64,000 nt of DNA from Gemmatimonas phototrophica. Its GTDB lineage: Bacteria; Gemmatimonadota; Gemmatimonadetes; Gemmatimonadales; Gemmatimonadaceae. The stretch is from positions 124,001 through 188,000 of the forward strand of contig CAMBNV010000001.1 in the NCBI GenBank assembly GCA_945869195.1, in the 5' to 3' direction. The notes under the pieces were generated by a model that was not told the DNA's origin, searched no databases, and saw only the letters and a program-made list of their open reading frames with translations. The position numbers were made by a program, and so were the translations under genes. This document shows positions 35,218-43,370 of this stretch, piece by piece; the stretch's first letter is position 1, and every line of letters starts with the position of its first letter.

Positions 35218-37044
35218 TCAGAGGCTCGTCTCGCGGACGACCTGTTCGAGGGTCGTGATGCCTTTCCAGACCTTGAGCAGGCCATCCATGCGCAGCGTGA
35301 GCATCCCGCCTTCAACCGCGGCGTCGCGGATCTCTGCCGCACCGACGTTTTGGAGGATCAGCTTGCGGAGGTCCGGCGTCATGAACATCACTTCGTACGC
35401 GCCCTGGCGACCCTTCAGTCCCGAGCCCTTACAGGTCTCGCACCCGGTGCCCTTGAAGAAGGGCATGTCCATCGCGCGCGTGGCGCCCGTGGCGTGCGCT
35501 ACCAGTGGTAGCACTTCTTTCGGGGCCCGCGAGATCATGTCGGCGATGGACTGCTCGGGAAAGCGCAGGTCACGCAACGTCATCGTCTCGGTAATCTTCG
35601 CGGCCTCGAACTCGAGCGCGTCGGGAACGTACCGCGTTCTGCAGCCGGAGCAGATGCGGCGCAGCAATCGCTGCGCGAGCACCAGGTTGAGTGCGGAGCT
35701 CACGTTAAACGGCTCGAGACCCATGTCCATCAGTCGCGTGACGGTCTCAGCGGCAGAGTTCGTATGCAGGGTCGAGAGGACCAGATGCCCTGTGAGGGCG
35801 GCCTTAATCGCGATACCGCCCGTCTCCAGATCGCGGATCTCGCCGACCATGATGATATTCGGGTCCTGCCGCAGGAACGCTTTGAGCGCAGCGGCGAACG
35901 TCATCCCAATCTCTGTCCGCACCAGCACCTGATTGACCCCGTACAGATTGTACTCGACGGGGTCCTCTGCGGTCATGATGTTCGTGTCGATGTCATTAAT
36001 CTTGCTGATGCAGCTGTAGAGCGTCGTGGTCTTGCCTGAGCCGGTCGGTCCGGTGACGAGCACCATGCCGTACGGGTTCGACACCGCCTCCATCAGCTCC
36101 TTCTCGGCCCGAGGCTCAATCCCGAACTTCTCGAGATCCAGCGTCAGATTGCCCTTGTCAAGGATGCGGAGCACCACCTTCTCGCCGAAAAGCGTCGGGA
36201 GCGTCGAGACGCGAAAGTCGATGACCTTTTTGCCCATCTTGAGCTTGATGCGCCCGTCCTGTGGGACGCGCCGCTCGGCAATGTTGAGCGAACTCATAAT
36301 TTTGAAGCGCGAGATCAACGCCGGCTGCATTTTTTTTGGCGGCTTCATGACCTCGATGAGCGCACCGTCGATCCGGTAGCGCACGCGCAGTTCCTGCTCG
36401 AAGCACTCGAAGTGAATATCCGAGGCACCACGATTCACGGCGTCGGTGAGGAGCGCGTTGATCAGCTTCACGACCGGCGCGTCATCCACGGCCCCCGCGA
36501 GCGCCGAGGACTCTTCTTTTTCCTCCGCGACGACCTCGACCTCCGCCTCGGACTCCAGGCCCTCGATTTCGCTGAGGAGGGCTGACATCTGCGCGTCGCT
36601 CGACTCGTACAGCTTCGCGATCACGTTCTGGAGCGTGAACTCGCCCACGATCACCGGGAAAATGTCGTAGCGCGTGATGAACTTGAGGTCCTCGATCACC
36701 CCGAGGTTCGAGGGGTCGGCCATCGCGACGGTCAGCGTCCGGCCATCACGCTTGAGCGGAAGCACGAGATGCTTCGTCGCGAGGTCCGCCGGCACCAGCT
36801 TCACGATTTTCGCATCGACTTCGAACTTCGAGAGGTCGACGGCCGGCATCTTGAACTGGCGCGCAAGGCAACGCGTGAGCTCGTTCTCCTGGATAAATCC
36901 GAGCTTCACGAGATTGTAGCCGACCCGCGTCCCGTTCTGGCGCTGCTCATCAAGCGCTTTTTGAAGCTGCTCACGGGAGATCAACCCCTCTTTTAACAGA
37001 AGGTCACCGATCCGTTCGCTGCCTGCCGTCACTGCGATGGCCAT
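35218..37044 (-). CDS. pilB: Pilus extension ATPase PilB
   Basis: A 608-residue GspE/PilB ATPase that powers pilus assembly. The N-terminal MshEN-type domain (residues 1-150, with RIGDLLLKEGLIS and VGYNLVKLGFI) is the kind that binds cyclic di-GMP in some members. The motor domain has Walker A GPTGSGKT at 332-339, MTAEDPVEY and VGEIRDLETGGIA. The two-Cys pairs CSGC (about 463-466) and CETC near 540 form the zinc site of assembly ATPases and distinguish it from PilT. Confidence 0.96.
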   Translation of the reverse strand: MAIAVTAGSERIGDLLLKEGLISREQLQKALDEQRQNGTRVGYNLVKLGFIQENELTRCLARQFKMPAVDLSKFEVDAKIVKLVPADLATKHLVLPLKRDGRTLTVAMADPSNLGVIEDLKFITRYDIFPVIVGEFTLQNVIAKLYESSDAQMSALLSEIEGLESEAEVEVVAEEKEESSALAGAVDDAPVVKLINALLTDAVNRGASDIHFECFEQELRVRYRIDGALIEVMKPPKKMQPALISRFKIMSSLNIAERRVPQDGRIKLKMGKKVIDFRVSTLPTLFGEKVVLRILDKGNLTLDLEKFGIEPRAEKELMEAVSNPYGMVLVTGPTGSGKTTTLYSCISKINDIDTNIMTAEDPVEYNLYGVNQVLVRTEIGMTFAAALKAFLRQDPNIIMVGEIRDLETGGIAIKAALTGHLVLSTLHTNSAAETVTRLMDMGLEPFNVSSALNLVLAQRLLRRICSGCRTRYVPDALEFEAAKITETMTLRDLRFPEQSIADMISRAPKEVLPLVAHATGATRAMDMPFFKGTGCETCKGSGLKGRQGAYEVMFMTPDLRKLILQNVGAAEIRDAAVEGGMLTLRMDGLLKVWKGITTLEQVVRETSL

Positions 37045-37140
37045 GAAGTCCGTTCGAGATGTTGCACGACTCCCCCGGCCGGTCTGTGGATCGGCCTGAG
37101 GTAGGAGTGAGGTGAAGGTGTCGGGATGGAGGCGATGGTG

Positions 37141-37623
37141 TCAAGGACGCAGGACCGGTTTTTCGTCGTCCTTCCCTCTCTCACTGCTACGAGACGCAAG
37201 AGAAAACGTGACATGCGGCTGGAGCTTCGCGGCGAGCGACGGTCCGATACCTTTGACCCGTTCGAGTCCCTTGACGGAACCGAATGGGCCGCGCGCTGCT
37301 CGATCCGCGACTATCCGATTGGCGAGCGCAGGTCCGATACCTGGGAGCAGGTCGAGTTCCGCGACCCCCGCGACGTCCAGATTCACCGGCGCACGGACAG
37401 GGGCCTCGATCTTCGCCGAAGGGGGCGGAAGTCGCGTCGACGGTCTGCGCGCGCCGGCGACCGTGACCGCCGAATCGACTGCCGCAATCTGGGCAGCGAG
37501 CGCCGACCGATCGATCGCCGACGGTGCGGCCAGCCCGATTGAACGACAGCCTCGAACCCCAACGCCGAGGGCAGCCACCGCGGCAACAAAGAGGAGGGCC
37601 TGACGTTCTGCAGGAGTGGGCAC
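37141..37623 (-). CDS. comEA: ComEA-like helix-hairpin-helix DNA-uptake protein
   Basis: A 160-residue protein with an N-terminal membrane anchor (about residues 8-26), a Pro/Ala-rich linker and a C-terminal double helix-hairpin-helix: NLDVAGVAELDLLPGIGPAL and GSVKGLERVKGIGPSLAAKL. This is the ComEA arrangement for pulling DNA into the periplasm. The GTG start at 37623 is used. Its position directly upstream of pilB supports a link to the pilus in natural transformation. The ComEC channel is not in the window. Confidence 0.82.
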   Translation of the reverse strand: MPTPAERQALLFVAAVAALGVGVRGCRSIGLAAPSAIDRSALAAQIAAVDSAVTVAGARRPSTRLPPPSAKIEAPVRAPVNLDVAGVAELDLLPGIGPALANRIVADRAARGPFGSVKGLERVKGIGPSLAAKLQPHVTFSLASRSSERGKDDEKPVLRP

Positions 37624-37771
37624 CCGACGATGCTACGCGACTCGGGCGCCCTCCGAGGCACCGCCATCCCGCGCGGCGAATCAAATAGTCGCTGGTGGCG
37701 GCGAATTCACCATTGAGCGAAATATAGCTTGATGTGCGCTTATGATTGCTGCTTAGTGTCTTTATGGTGTC

Positions 37772-38719
37772 TCATAAATCGCGAATTAATGCGATTGCGA
37801 CACTGCCGACGATACCGAGCGTTTTCGCCGACACCTTGTCCGGAGTATCACCAGTCCGGTGGTGCCATGGATAATCGAGGTCAATCACGTTAATGACCCG
37901 CAGTCCAACCGCGTGCAGTGGCAGGTGGTCGTCGGTGATTTCGATACCAGCGCGGCTACTGAATACGGCCCCATGCCCAAGTCGCTGCGCCGTGAGCCAG
38001 ACCCGCTGCACGACTTCCGGTGCGGCCTGCACCGAGTACGCCTCCTGCTCAAATACCGGGATCGAGTCACCCACCATATCCCAGAGCACGCCAAACACCG
38101 GTCGGTAGTCGGCATCCGGCAGATGTTCGGCGAAGTACTTCGATCCAATCAGGACGTCGGTGCCGGTGTCGAAGCTCCCCCAGTCCTCACCGTCTACAAA
38201 GAGCAGGTCCACCCCGACGGCCGAAGGCGACTTCTTCAGCGCGTCGGCGACTCCCAGGAGGATAGCGACGCCTGAGCCGCCGTCGTTCGCTCCAGGGACC
38301 GGCCGAGCGGCGAGCGCCGGGTCCGTCTCTCGATCGGAGATGGGGCGCGTGTCCCAGTGTGCCAGATAGAGTACGCGATTCGCAGCTTCTCGGCGAAAAC
38401 GGGCGAGAACGTTCCGCATCGGCAGACGCTGGCCGTCGGCGGTCGTGTGGACCCATTCCTGCACGACCACCGTGTCGGCACGACGGCGCAGCTCGGCGAC
38501 AAGCCAATCCCCCATGGCCCGATGTGCCGCCGTGCCAGGGATGCGGGGACCAAAGGCCACCTGTTTCCGCACATACTCCAGCGCGGCGGCGGCGTCGAAC
38601 TCGCCCGGCGGAGCCACGATCGCGGATTCGCGTGCCGCCACGTCTGCGCCTCCGCAGGCGACCGCGGCGGCGCTCAGCATAAATGCGAGCGACAGCAGGC
38701 TCGCCGAGCGAAGTCGCAT
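37772..38719 (-). CDS. M28-family zinc peptidase / glutaminyl cyclase-like lipoprotein
   Basis: A 315-residue exported protein. The start at 38719 gives a signal peptide ending AAAVAC, a lipobox with Cys about residue 22. The M28 metal site is visible: LAHWDTRP (His), GANDGGSG (Asp), DGEDWG (Glu/Asp) and a terminal YPWHHRTGDTPDKVS carrying the last His. This combination with Trp-His and Asp-Thr resembles bacterial glutaminyl-peptide cyclotransferases as much as aminopeptidases. The exact reaction is uncertain. It is divergent from lptF. Confidence 0.82.
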   Translation of the reverse strand: MRLRSASLLSLAFMLSAAAVACGGADVAARESAIVAPPGEFDAAAALEYVRKQVAFGPRIPGTAAHRAMGDWLVAELRRRADTVVVQEWVHTTADGQRLPMRNVLARFRREAANRVLYLAHWDTRPISDRETDPALAARPVPGANDGGSGVAILLGVADALKKSPSAVGVDLLFVDGEDWGSFDTGTDVLIGSKYFAEHLPDADYRPVFGVLWDMVGDSIPVFEQEAYSVQAAPEVVQRVWLTAQRLGHGAVFSSRAGIEITDDHLPLHAVGLRVINVIDLDYPWHHRTGDTPDKVSAKTLGIVGSVAIALIRDL

Positions 38720-38871
38720 GTTGTTCAAGAGGCCTCGGGAAACAGAGTCGCACGAAAGGGCCGCGACGGGGTATGATCTGACTGAACCTTGGGTCCGGCC
38801 TTGCCCCGCCACGCGCGTCAAGTGGAATATACGAGATAACCTCTCTGTTCGTCCCCCCGCACTGGCCCGGC

Positions 38872-40374
38872 GTGAAGATCGTCACTCGATACATCCTCCG
38901 CGAACACCTCGGTCCCCTGGTCTTCGCACTGTCCGCACTGACCTCGCTGATGTTGCTCAACTTCGTCGCCAAACGATTCGGCGATCTCGTGGGCAAGGGC
39001 CTGCCGTGGAGCGTCATCGCGGAGTTCATGCTGCTCTCGGTGCCCTTTACGGTGGCGATGACACTGCCGATGGCAGTCCTCGTCGCAACCCTGCACGCCT
39101 TCTCGCGTCTTGCCTCGGAGAACGAGATCACCGCGTTCAAGGCGAGCGGCGTGAGCATGCAGCAGCTCGTGCGCCCGGTGATCCTCGCGTCGGTCGTCCT
39201 CACCTTTTTCATGATCTGGTTTAACGATCAGGTGTTGCCCCGAGCGAATCATCGCCTCGCCACGCTCCAATCCGACATCTCCCGCGTGAAACCGACGCTC
39301 GCGCTCCAGGAGCAGGTGATTAACGAGGTCGTCCCGCGCCAGCTCTTCTTGCGCGCCGGGCGGATCGAGTCGTTGACCAATCAGATGCGGGACATCACGA
39401 TCTACGACCTCGGCGACGCGTCGCGTCGCCGCACGATCGTCGCCGACAGCGGCGTACTCGCCTTCACGGCGACCGGTGAAGATCTCCTCCTGACGCTCCA
39501 CGCAGGCTCGACCACGGAGATCGCCACCGCAGAGCCGGAGCGCCTGCAGCGCAGTTTCTTCCGCGAGGATGTCTTTAAGGTGCGCGGCGTGGCCGTGCGG
39601 CTCGACCGAAATGAGGACCGGACTGTGTACAAGTCGGACCGTGAGATGAGCGTCTGCGAACTGCAGTCACGGGTCTTCCAAGCGTCGAGCGAGCGCAACC
39701 TCGCCTGGGCGCGCCTGCACCTGGCCCAGGGAGACTCGGCCAAGTCCACCCGCCCCCCCTGGGAGCCAGGTGGGGCCGGAGCGATCTACTGTCGGGTGAC
39801 CACGTACGTACTCAGCCTGCTCATGCCAAAGGAGGCGCAGGCGGCCACCGTCGCCAGGCCGGTACCGGCAGAACGCGCGAGCTCGTCGCAGGAGGCACCG
39901 TCGCAGGAGGCACCGTCGCAGGAGGCACCGTCGCAGGAGGCACTGCCGCAGAGCGGCGACGATTTTCTGACGGCCGGCATGCGACTCGAGCTCGATATCG
40001 CGCAGCACGCGATCGATCAGTACCGCGTGGAGATTGAGAAAAAGTTTGCGATCGCCACGGCCTGCATCGTCTTCGTCCTGCTCGGCGCGCCAATCGCGCT
40101 GCGCTTCCCACGCGGCGGCGTCGGGCTCACCATCGGCGTGAGCCTCAGTGTCTTCGGCATCTACTATGTGGGCCTACTCGGTGGTGAGGCGCTCGCCGAC
40201 CGTGCGCTGTTGGACCCCAGCATCGCGATGTGGGCGACGAATATCCTGCTCGGCCTCGTCGGCGTGGTGCTGACCGTACGTCTGGGGAGCGAGGGATCGA
40301 CGTCGCGCGGGAGTGAGACCGCAGAGTGGTGGAGGCGTTCCATGGAGCGGTTCCGCCGACGGAAGCCCGCGTGA
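38872..40374 (+). CDS. lptF: LPS export permease LptF (with extra internal region)
   Basis: A 500-residue YjgP/YjgQ-family permease, well above the usual 360-370. Three helices at the front (IVTRYILREHLGPLVFALSA opening) and three at the back (ATACIVFVLLGAPIALRF onward) flank a periplasmic beta-jellyroll. The additional 100 or so residues (about 265-365) sit between the jellyroll and the fourth helix and include four tandem SQEAP units. GTG start at 38872. It overlaps lptG by GTGA. The pair forms the LPS-extracting transporter with LptB, which is not in the window. Confidence 0.88.
   Translation: MKIVTRYILREHLGPLVFALSALTSLMLLNFVAKRFGDLVGKGLPWSVIAEFMLLSVPFTVAMTLPMAVLVATLHAFSRLASENEITAFKASGVSMQQLVRPVILASVVLTFFMIWFNDQVLPRANHRLATLQSDISRVKPTLALQEQVINEVVPRQLFLRAGRIESLTNQMRDITIYDLGDASRRRTIVADSGVLAFTATGEDLLLTLHAGSTTEIATAEPERLQRSFFREDVFKVRGVAVRLDRNEDRTVYKSDREMSVCELQSRVFQASSERNLAWARLHLAQGDSAKSTRPPWEPGGAGAIYCRVTTYVLSLLMPKEAQAATVARPVPAERASSSQEAPSQEAPSQEAPSQEALPQSGDDFLTAGMRLELDIAQHAIDQYRVEIEKKFAIATACIVFVLLGAPIALRFPRGGVGLTIGVSLSVFGIYYVGLLGGEALADRALLDPSIAMWATNILLGLVGVVLTVRLGSEGSTSRGSETAEWWRRSMERFRRRKPA
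39886..39945 (+). repeat. 15-bp tandem repeat in lptF (SQEAP x4)
   Basis: Four head-to-tail copies of TCGCAGGAGGCACCG, the last with one base change, encoding Ser-Gln-Glu-Ala-Pro four times (last Pro read as Leu). The unit is a multiple of three, so copy number can change without a frameshift. Confidence 0.93.
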
Positions 40375-41459
40375 GGCGACGCCTCCTCCCTCCGCTCGAC
40401 CGCTATGTCTTCGTCGAGTTCCTCAAAGTGCTCGTGGCAACGGCGTTCGGCTTTCCGTTGCTCGTGATCATCATCGACATCAGCGAAAAGCTCGATTCGT
40501 ACCTCGCACGACAGCTCCCGATGCGCGACATCGCGCTCGCCTATCTGTACGGCGTACCCGACACGATGTTCCTGGTGCTCCCGGCGGCGGTCCTCTTCGC
40601 GACGGTCTTCACGATTGGCGGCTTCACGCGCCATAACGAGATCACCGCAGCAAAGGCGTCGGGGATCAGCTTCCATCGCCTGATCGCGCCGATTGCGCTC
40701 GGCGCACTCGCCACGACCGGAGTGGGGCTCCTCCTCGCCGAGGCGCTGCCGCCGCTCAACGCGCGTCGGTTGGAGTTGCTGCAAGAGAAGATGTTCCGTA
40801 ACACCGACAAGCGGGCCAACTTCGCCTACGCGTCCGAGACCGGCCGCGTGTATAAGGTGGGGTTTGCGGACGTGCGCGAGTCCCGGATGGAGTCGGTGGC
40901 GATCGAACGGCCGGGGACCGGGCCGGAATATCCGACGTACATCCTCACGGTGAGCAGTGGCACTTGGGACGCCGAGCGGGGATGGCTACTCAGGGATGGC
41001 GTCCTACACATTCTGCCGGACTCGATGTCGAACGTCACGGTCCAGTTCGACTCGCTTCGCGACGCGCATCTCACGGAGGCGCCCTCGAACCTCATGGCCA
41101 ACCCCAAGGCGCCGGCGGAGATGGGGTTTGGGGACCTCGGGCGATTTATCGAGGCGATGGAGCGGTCCGGGACGAACGTGAACAAACTCCGTGTCGAACG
41201 CATGCTCAAGATTGCCATCCCCGCGACCTGTTTTATCATCATGCTGATCGGCGCGCCGCTGGCCACGAGCACGCAGCGCGGTGGAACGGCGTACGGGATC
41301 GCAATCAGCCTCGCGACGACGGTTATATTCCTTCTGCTCCTGCAGCTCACGCAGGCGATCGGCGCGGGCGGGTTGATTCTCCCCGAGCTGGCCGCATGGA
41401 TTCCCGGGGCGATCTTCGCGGTGGTCGGATCGATCCTTCTCTACAAAGTCCGGACGTAG
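40371..41459 (+). CDS. lptG: LPS export permease LptG
   Basis: A 362-residue YjgP/YjgQ permease, the normal length. It opens PLDRYVFVEFLKVLVATA, has FTIGGFTRHNEITAAKASGIS with the coupling-helix pattern, and ends with three hydrophobic helices. The GTG at 40371 lies in a GTGA overlap with the lptF stop, which decides the start over an upstream in-frame ATG. One base separates its stop from the mlaE start, so the four lipid-transport genes are likely one operon. Confidence 0.92.
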   Translation: MRRRLLPPLDRYVFVEFLKVLVATAFGFPLLVIIIDISEKLDSYLARQLPMRDIALAYLYGVPDTMFLVLPAAVLFATVFTIGGFTRHNEITAAKASGISFHRLIAPIALGALATTGVGLLLAEALPPLNARRLELLQEKMFRNTDKRANFAYASETGRVYKVGFADVRESRMESVAIERPGTGPEYPTYILTVSSGTWDAERGWLLRDGVLHILPDSMSNVTVQFDSLRDAHLTEAPSNLMANPKAPAEMGFGDLGRFIEAMERSGTNVNKLRVERMLKIAIPATCFIIMLIGAPLATSTQRGGTAYGIAISLATTVIFLLLLQLTQAIGAGGLILPELAAWIPGAIFAVVGSILLYKVRT

Positions 41460-41460
41460 C

Positions 41461-42291
41461 GTGTCTCCTCGCCCCACTTCGTCATATCCGATTGTGCAGC
41501 GTGAAAGCCTCAAGTTCTTCCGCCACATGGGGCGAGAAGCACTGGAGTTTTTCGACGGGGTAGGTGGGCGCGTCTTCTTCATGCGAGACATCGGCCGCGC
41601 GCTCCACGAAGTTCCGACCTGGCGGGGGCAGGTGTTCCACCAGATGCGGGCGATTGGCGTGGACTCGCTGCCCCTCGTTCTCATGGTGGCGGCTTTCATC
41701 GGCGGTGTGATCGCGATCCAGATCCGATTCCAGCTCTTCCCCGGAATCGGGCTGTCGATCGTCGGGCTCTCGACGCGTCAGATCGTGATTCTCGAGACGG
41801 GGCCGTTGCTCACGGGACTGGTGCTCGCCGGACGCGTCGGTGCGAAGATGACGGCTGAGATCGCGACGATGCGCGTGACCGAGCAGATCGACGCGCTCGA
41901 GACCCTCTCGTTCGACCCGGTGGCCTACCTTGTCATTCCGCGGCTCATCGCGGCCGTGCTGATGCTGCCGATCCTGACGATTTTCGCCGATGTCATCGGC
42001 GTCCTCTCGGGGATGATGGCGGCGGTGACGGTCGCCGACGTGCCGTTCGCACAGTTCATGGAGGGCGTACGGCTCGGCTACGGCCATTTCCAGGTCACGT
42101 ACAGTCTGATCAAGGCGACCCTCTTCGGGGCCGCCATCGCGTTTCTCTGCAGCTATGAAGGCTACACCACCTTTGGCGGCGCGGAGGGTGTGGGGAAGAG
42201 CACGGCGAGGGCGGTCGTGATCTCGTCGATTGCCATCCTCATCCTCGACGCGACCACCGCCGTCCTCCTCGCCCCCTATCTTCAAGGATGA
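41461..42291 (+). CDS. mlaE: MlaE-type ABC permease of a phospholipid transporter
   Basis: A 276-residue membrane protein of the YrbE/MlaE family. Helices begin after about residue 60; the family core is visible in LVLAGRVGAKMTAEIATMRVTEQIDALETL, the coupling region that meets the ATPase, followed by four more helices. The GTG at 41461 is used; ATG at 41527 is possible. It overlaps the MCE gene by ATGA. No ATPase gene (mlaF) lies with it, so the ABC ATPase must be encoded elsewhere. Confidence 0.92.
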   Translation: MSPRPTSSYPIVQRESLKFFRHMGREALEFFDGVGGRVFFMRDIGRALHEVPTWRGQVFHQMRAIGVDSLPLVLMVAAFIGGVIAIQIRFQLFPGIGLSIVGLSTRQIVILETGPLLTGLVLAGRVGAKMTAEIATMRVTEQIDALETLSFDPVAYLVIPRLIAAVLMLPILTIFADVIGVLSGMMAAVTVADVPFAQFMEGVRLGYGHFQVTYSLIKATLFGAAIAFLCSYEGYTTFGGAEGVGKSTARAVVISSIAILILDATTAVLLAPYLQG

Positions 42292-43184
42292 AACGACGCG
42301 ACGAAGTTCTCGTGGGCCTCGTGACGACCGCCGCACTCGCGCTGGCCGTCGTGGGCTCACTCTTCTTGGCCCGAGGCGGACTCCTGCCCGGCTACGTGAT
42401 GTATTCGACGTTCAACTGGGGTTCTGGCCTCCGCCAAGGTCAACCGGTAATGCTCTCCGGTGTCTCCGTCGGCTACGTCGACGCGGTGGACATCCACCGC
42501 AGTGGAGAGCTGCTGGTGACGATGCGGATCTACAAGAAGTACAAGGTCCCGCTCGGCACGACCTCCAAGGTCGCTCCCAACGGCGTCTTTGGCGACATGA
42601 TGGTCGCGATGATGCCCAGCCAGGCGACGGACGAGTTCTATGTCGAAGGCGACACGATCCCTGCCGGTGCGCCGATGGTAGGGATCGGCGAGGTCCTGAC
42701 CAAGGTCGACTCGATCAGCCAGGATGTACAGCTGTTGACGAGAGCACTCCGCACCGAGCTCGTCGACCGTGGCGGCCTCGCCGAGGTGCGCCGTACGGTC
42801 ACGATCGCGAATGCGCTCATCGTAAATCTTGGGCAGATCGCGGCGCAGCAGGCCGCGGAACTGACGCGGACGCAGCAGGCGATCCAACACCTCGCCAATG
42901 GCATTGACGTGGCGCAGGTGGACTCGACGCTACGAGGGCTCGGAGAGGTCGCCCGGAATGTGACCCAGCTGACCGCGGACCTGAGCGGCACGACGACGCA
43001 GCTGAACGCGCTCCTCGGCAAGCTCGAAGGCACCCAGGGCTCGGCGGGGCTGCTCCTGAACGATCCTGGCATGTACCGCGACGTTCGCGGACTGCTCCAA
43101 CGCCTCGACTCCCTGACGACGGATTTCCAGAAAAATCCGGGAAAGTATATCAACTTCTCAGTATTTGGAGCACCTAGAGAATAG
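42288..43184 (+). CDS. mlaD: MCE-domain lipid-binding protein (MlaD-like)
   Basis: A 298-residue periplasmic protein anchored by one N-terminal helix (residues 8-28). The MCE domain covers about 35-120, with GSGLRQGQPVMLSGVSVGYVDAVDI as its core. A long helical region follows (about 130-270), where six copies would be expected to form a tunnel or needle. It works with MlaE to move phospholipids between the membranes. The helical tail is longer than in E. coli MlaD and more like the elongated MCE proteins. Confidence 0.88.
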   Translation: MKRRDEVLVGLVTTAALALAVVGSLFLARGGLLPGYVMYSTFNWGSGLRQGQPVMLSGVSVGYVDAVDIHRSGELLVTMRIYKKYKVPLGTTSKVAPNGVFGDMMVAMMPSQATDEFYVEGDTIPAGAPMVGIGEVLTKVDSISQDVQLLTRALRTELVDRGGLAEVRRTVTIANALIVNLGQIAAQQAAELTRTQQAIQHLANGIDVAQVDSTLRGLGEVARNVTQLTADLSGTTTQLNALLGKLEGTQGSAGLLLNDPGMYRDVRGLLQRLDSLTTDFQKNPGKYINFSVFGAPRE

Positions 43185-43210
43185 AAGGTCAGAAGCCGAC
43201 TGACAAAGAT

Positions 43211-43245
43211 GGCCCTTCGTGCTCATGGCGCGAGGGGCCTCTTGC
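43211..43245 (+). terminator. Probable terminator after mlaD
   Basis: A 12-bp stem with two G-U pairs (43211-43222 with 43228-43239), loop TCATG, followed by TCTTGCGTTG. The T-run is weak. It lies 26 bases after the mlaD stop. Confidence 0.5.
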
Positions 43246-43280
43246 GTTGACAGGGGGGCGTCAACGACTGCGCCGAGATA

Positions 43281-43323
43281 CAAAACACGGTGGCCCGGAG
43301 AGCAGGGCTCTCCGGGCCACCGT
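43281..43323 (-). terminator. Strong terminator after the Oar-like receptor gene
   Basis: A perfect 17-bp stem (43287-43303 with 43307-43323) with loop AGG, followed on the minus strand by GTTTTGTAT. It lies 47 bases after the receptor stop and faces the mlaD terminator. Confidence 0.88.
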
Positions 43324-43370
43324 CTGAAGCGTCCGTCTATTTCGATCGACTACGTGGGTCCCAGTGCCAA

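Noticed and set aside
37684-37771. AT-rich spacer considered as a trace of horizontal transfer
   Set aside because: It is under 100 bases, lies between two ordinary genes and is more simply a promoter/terminator region; no mobile-element ends were seen.
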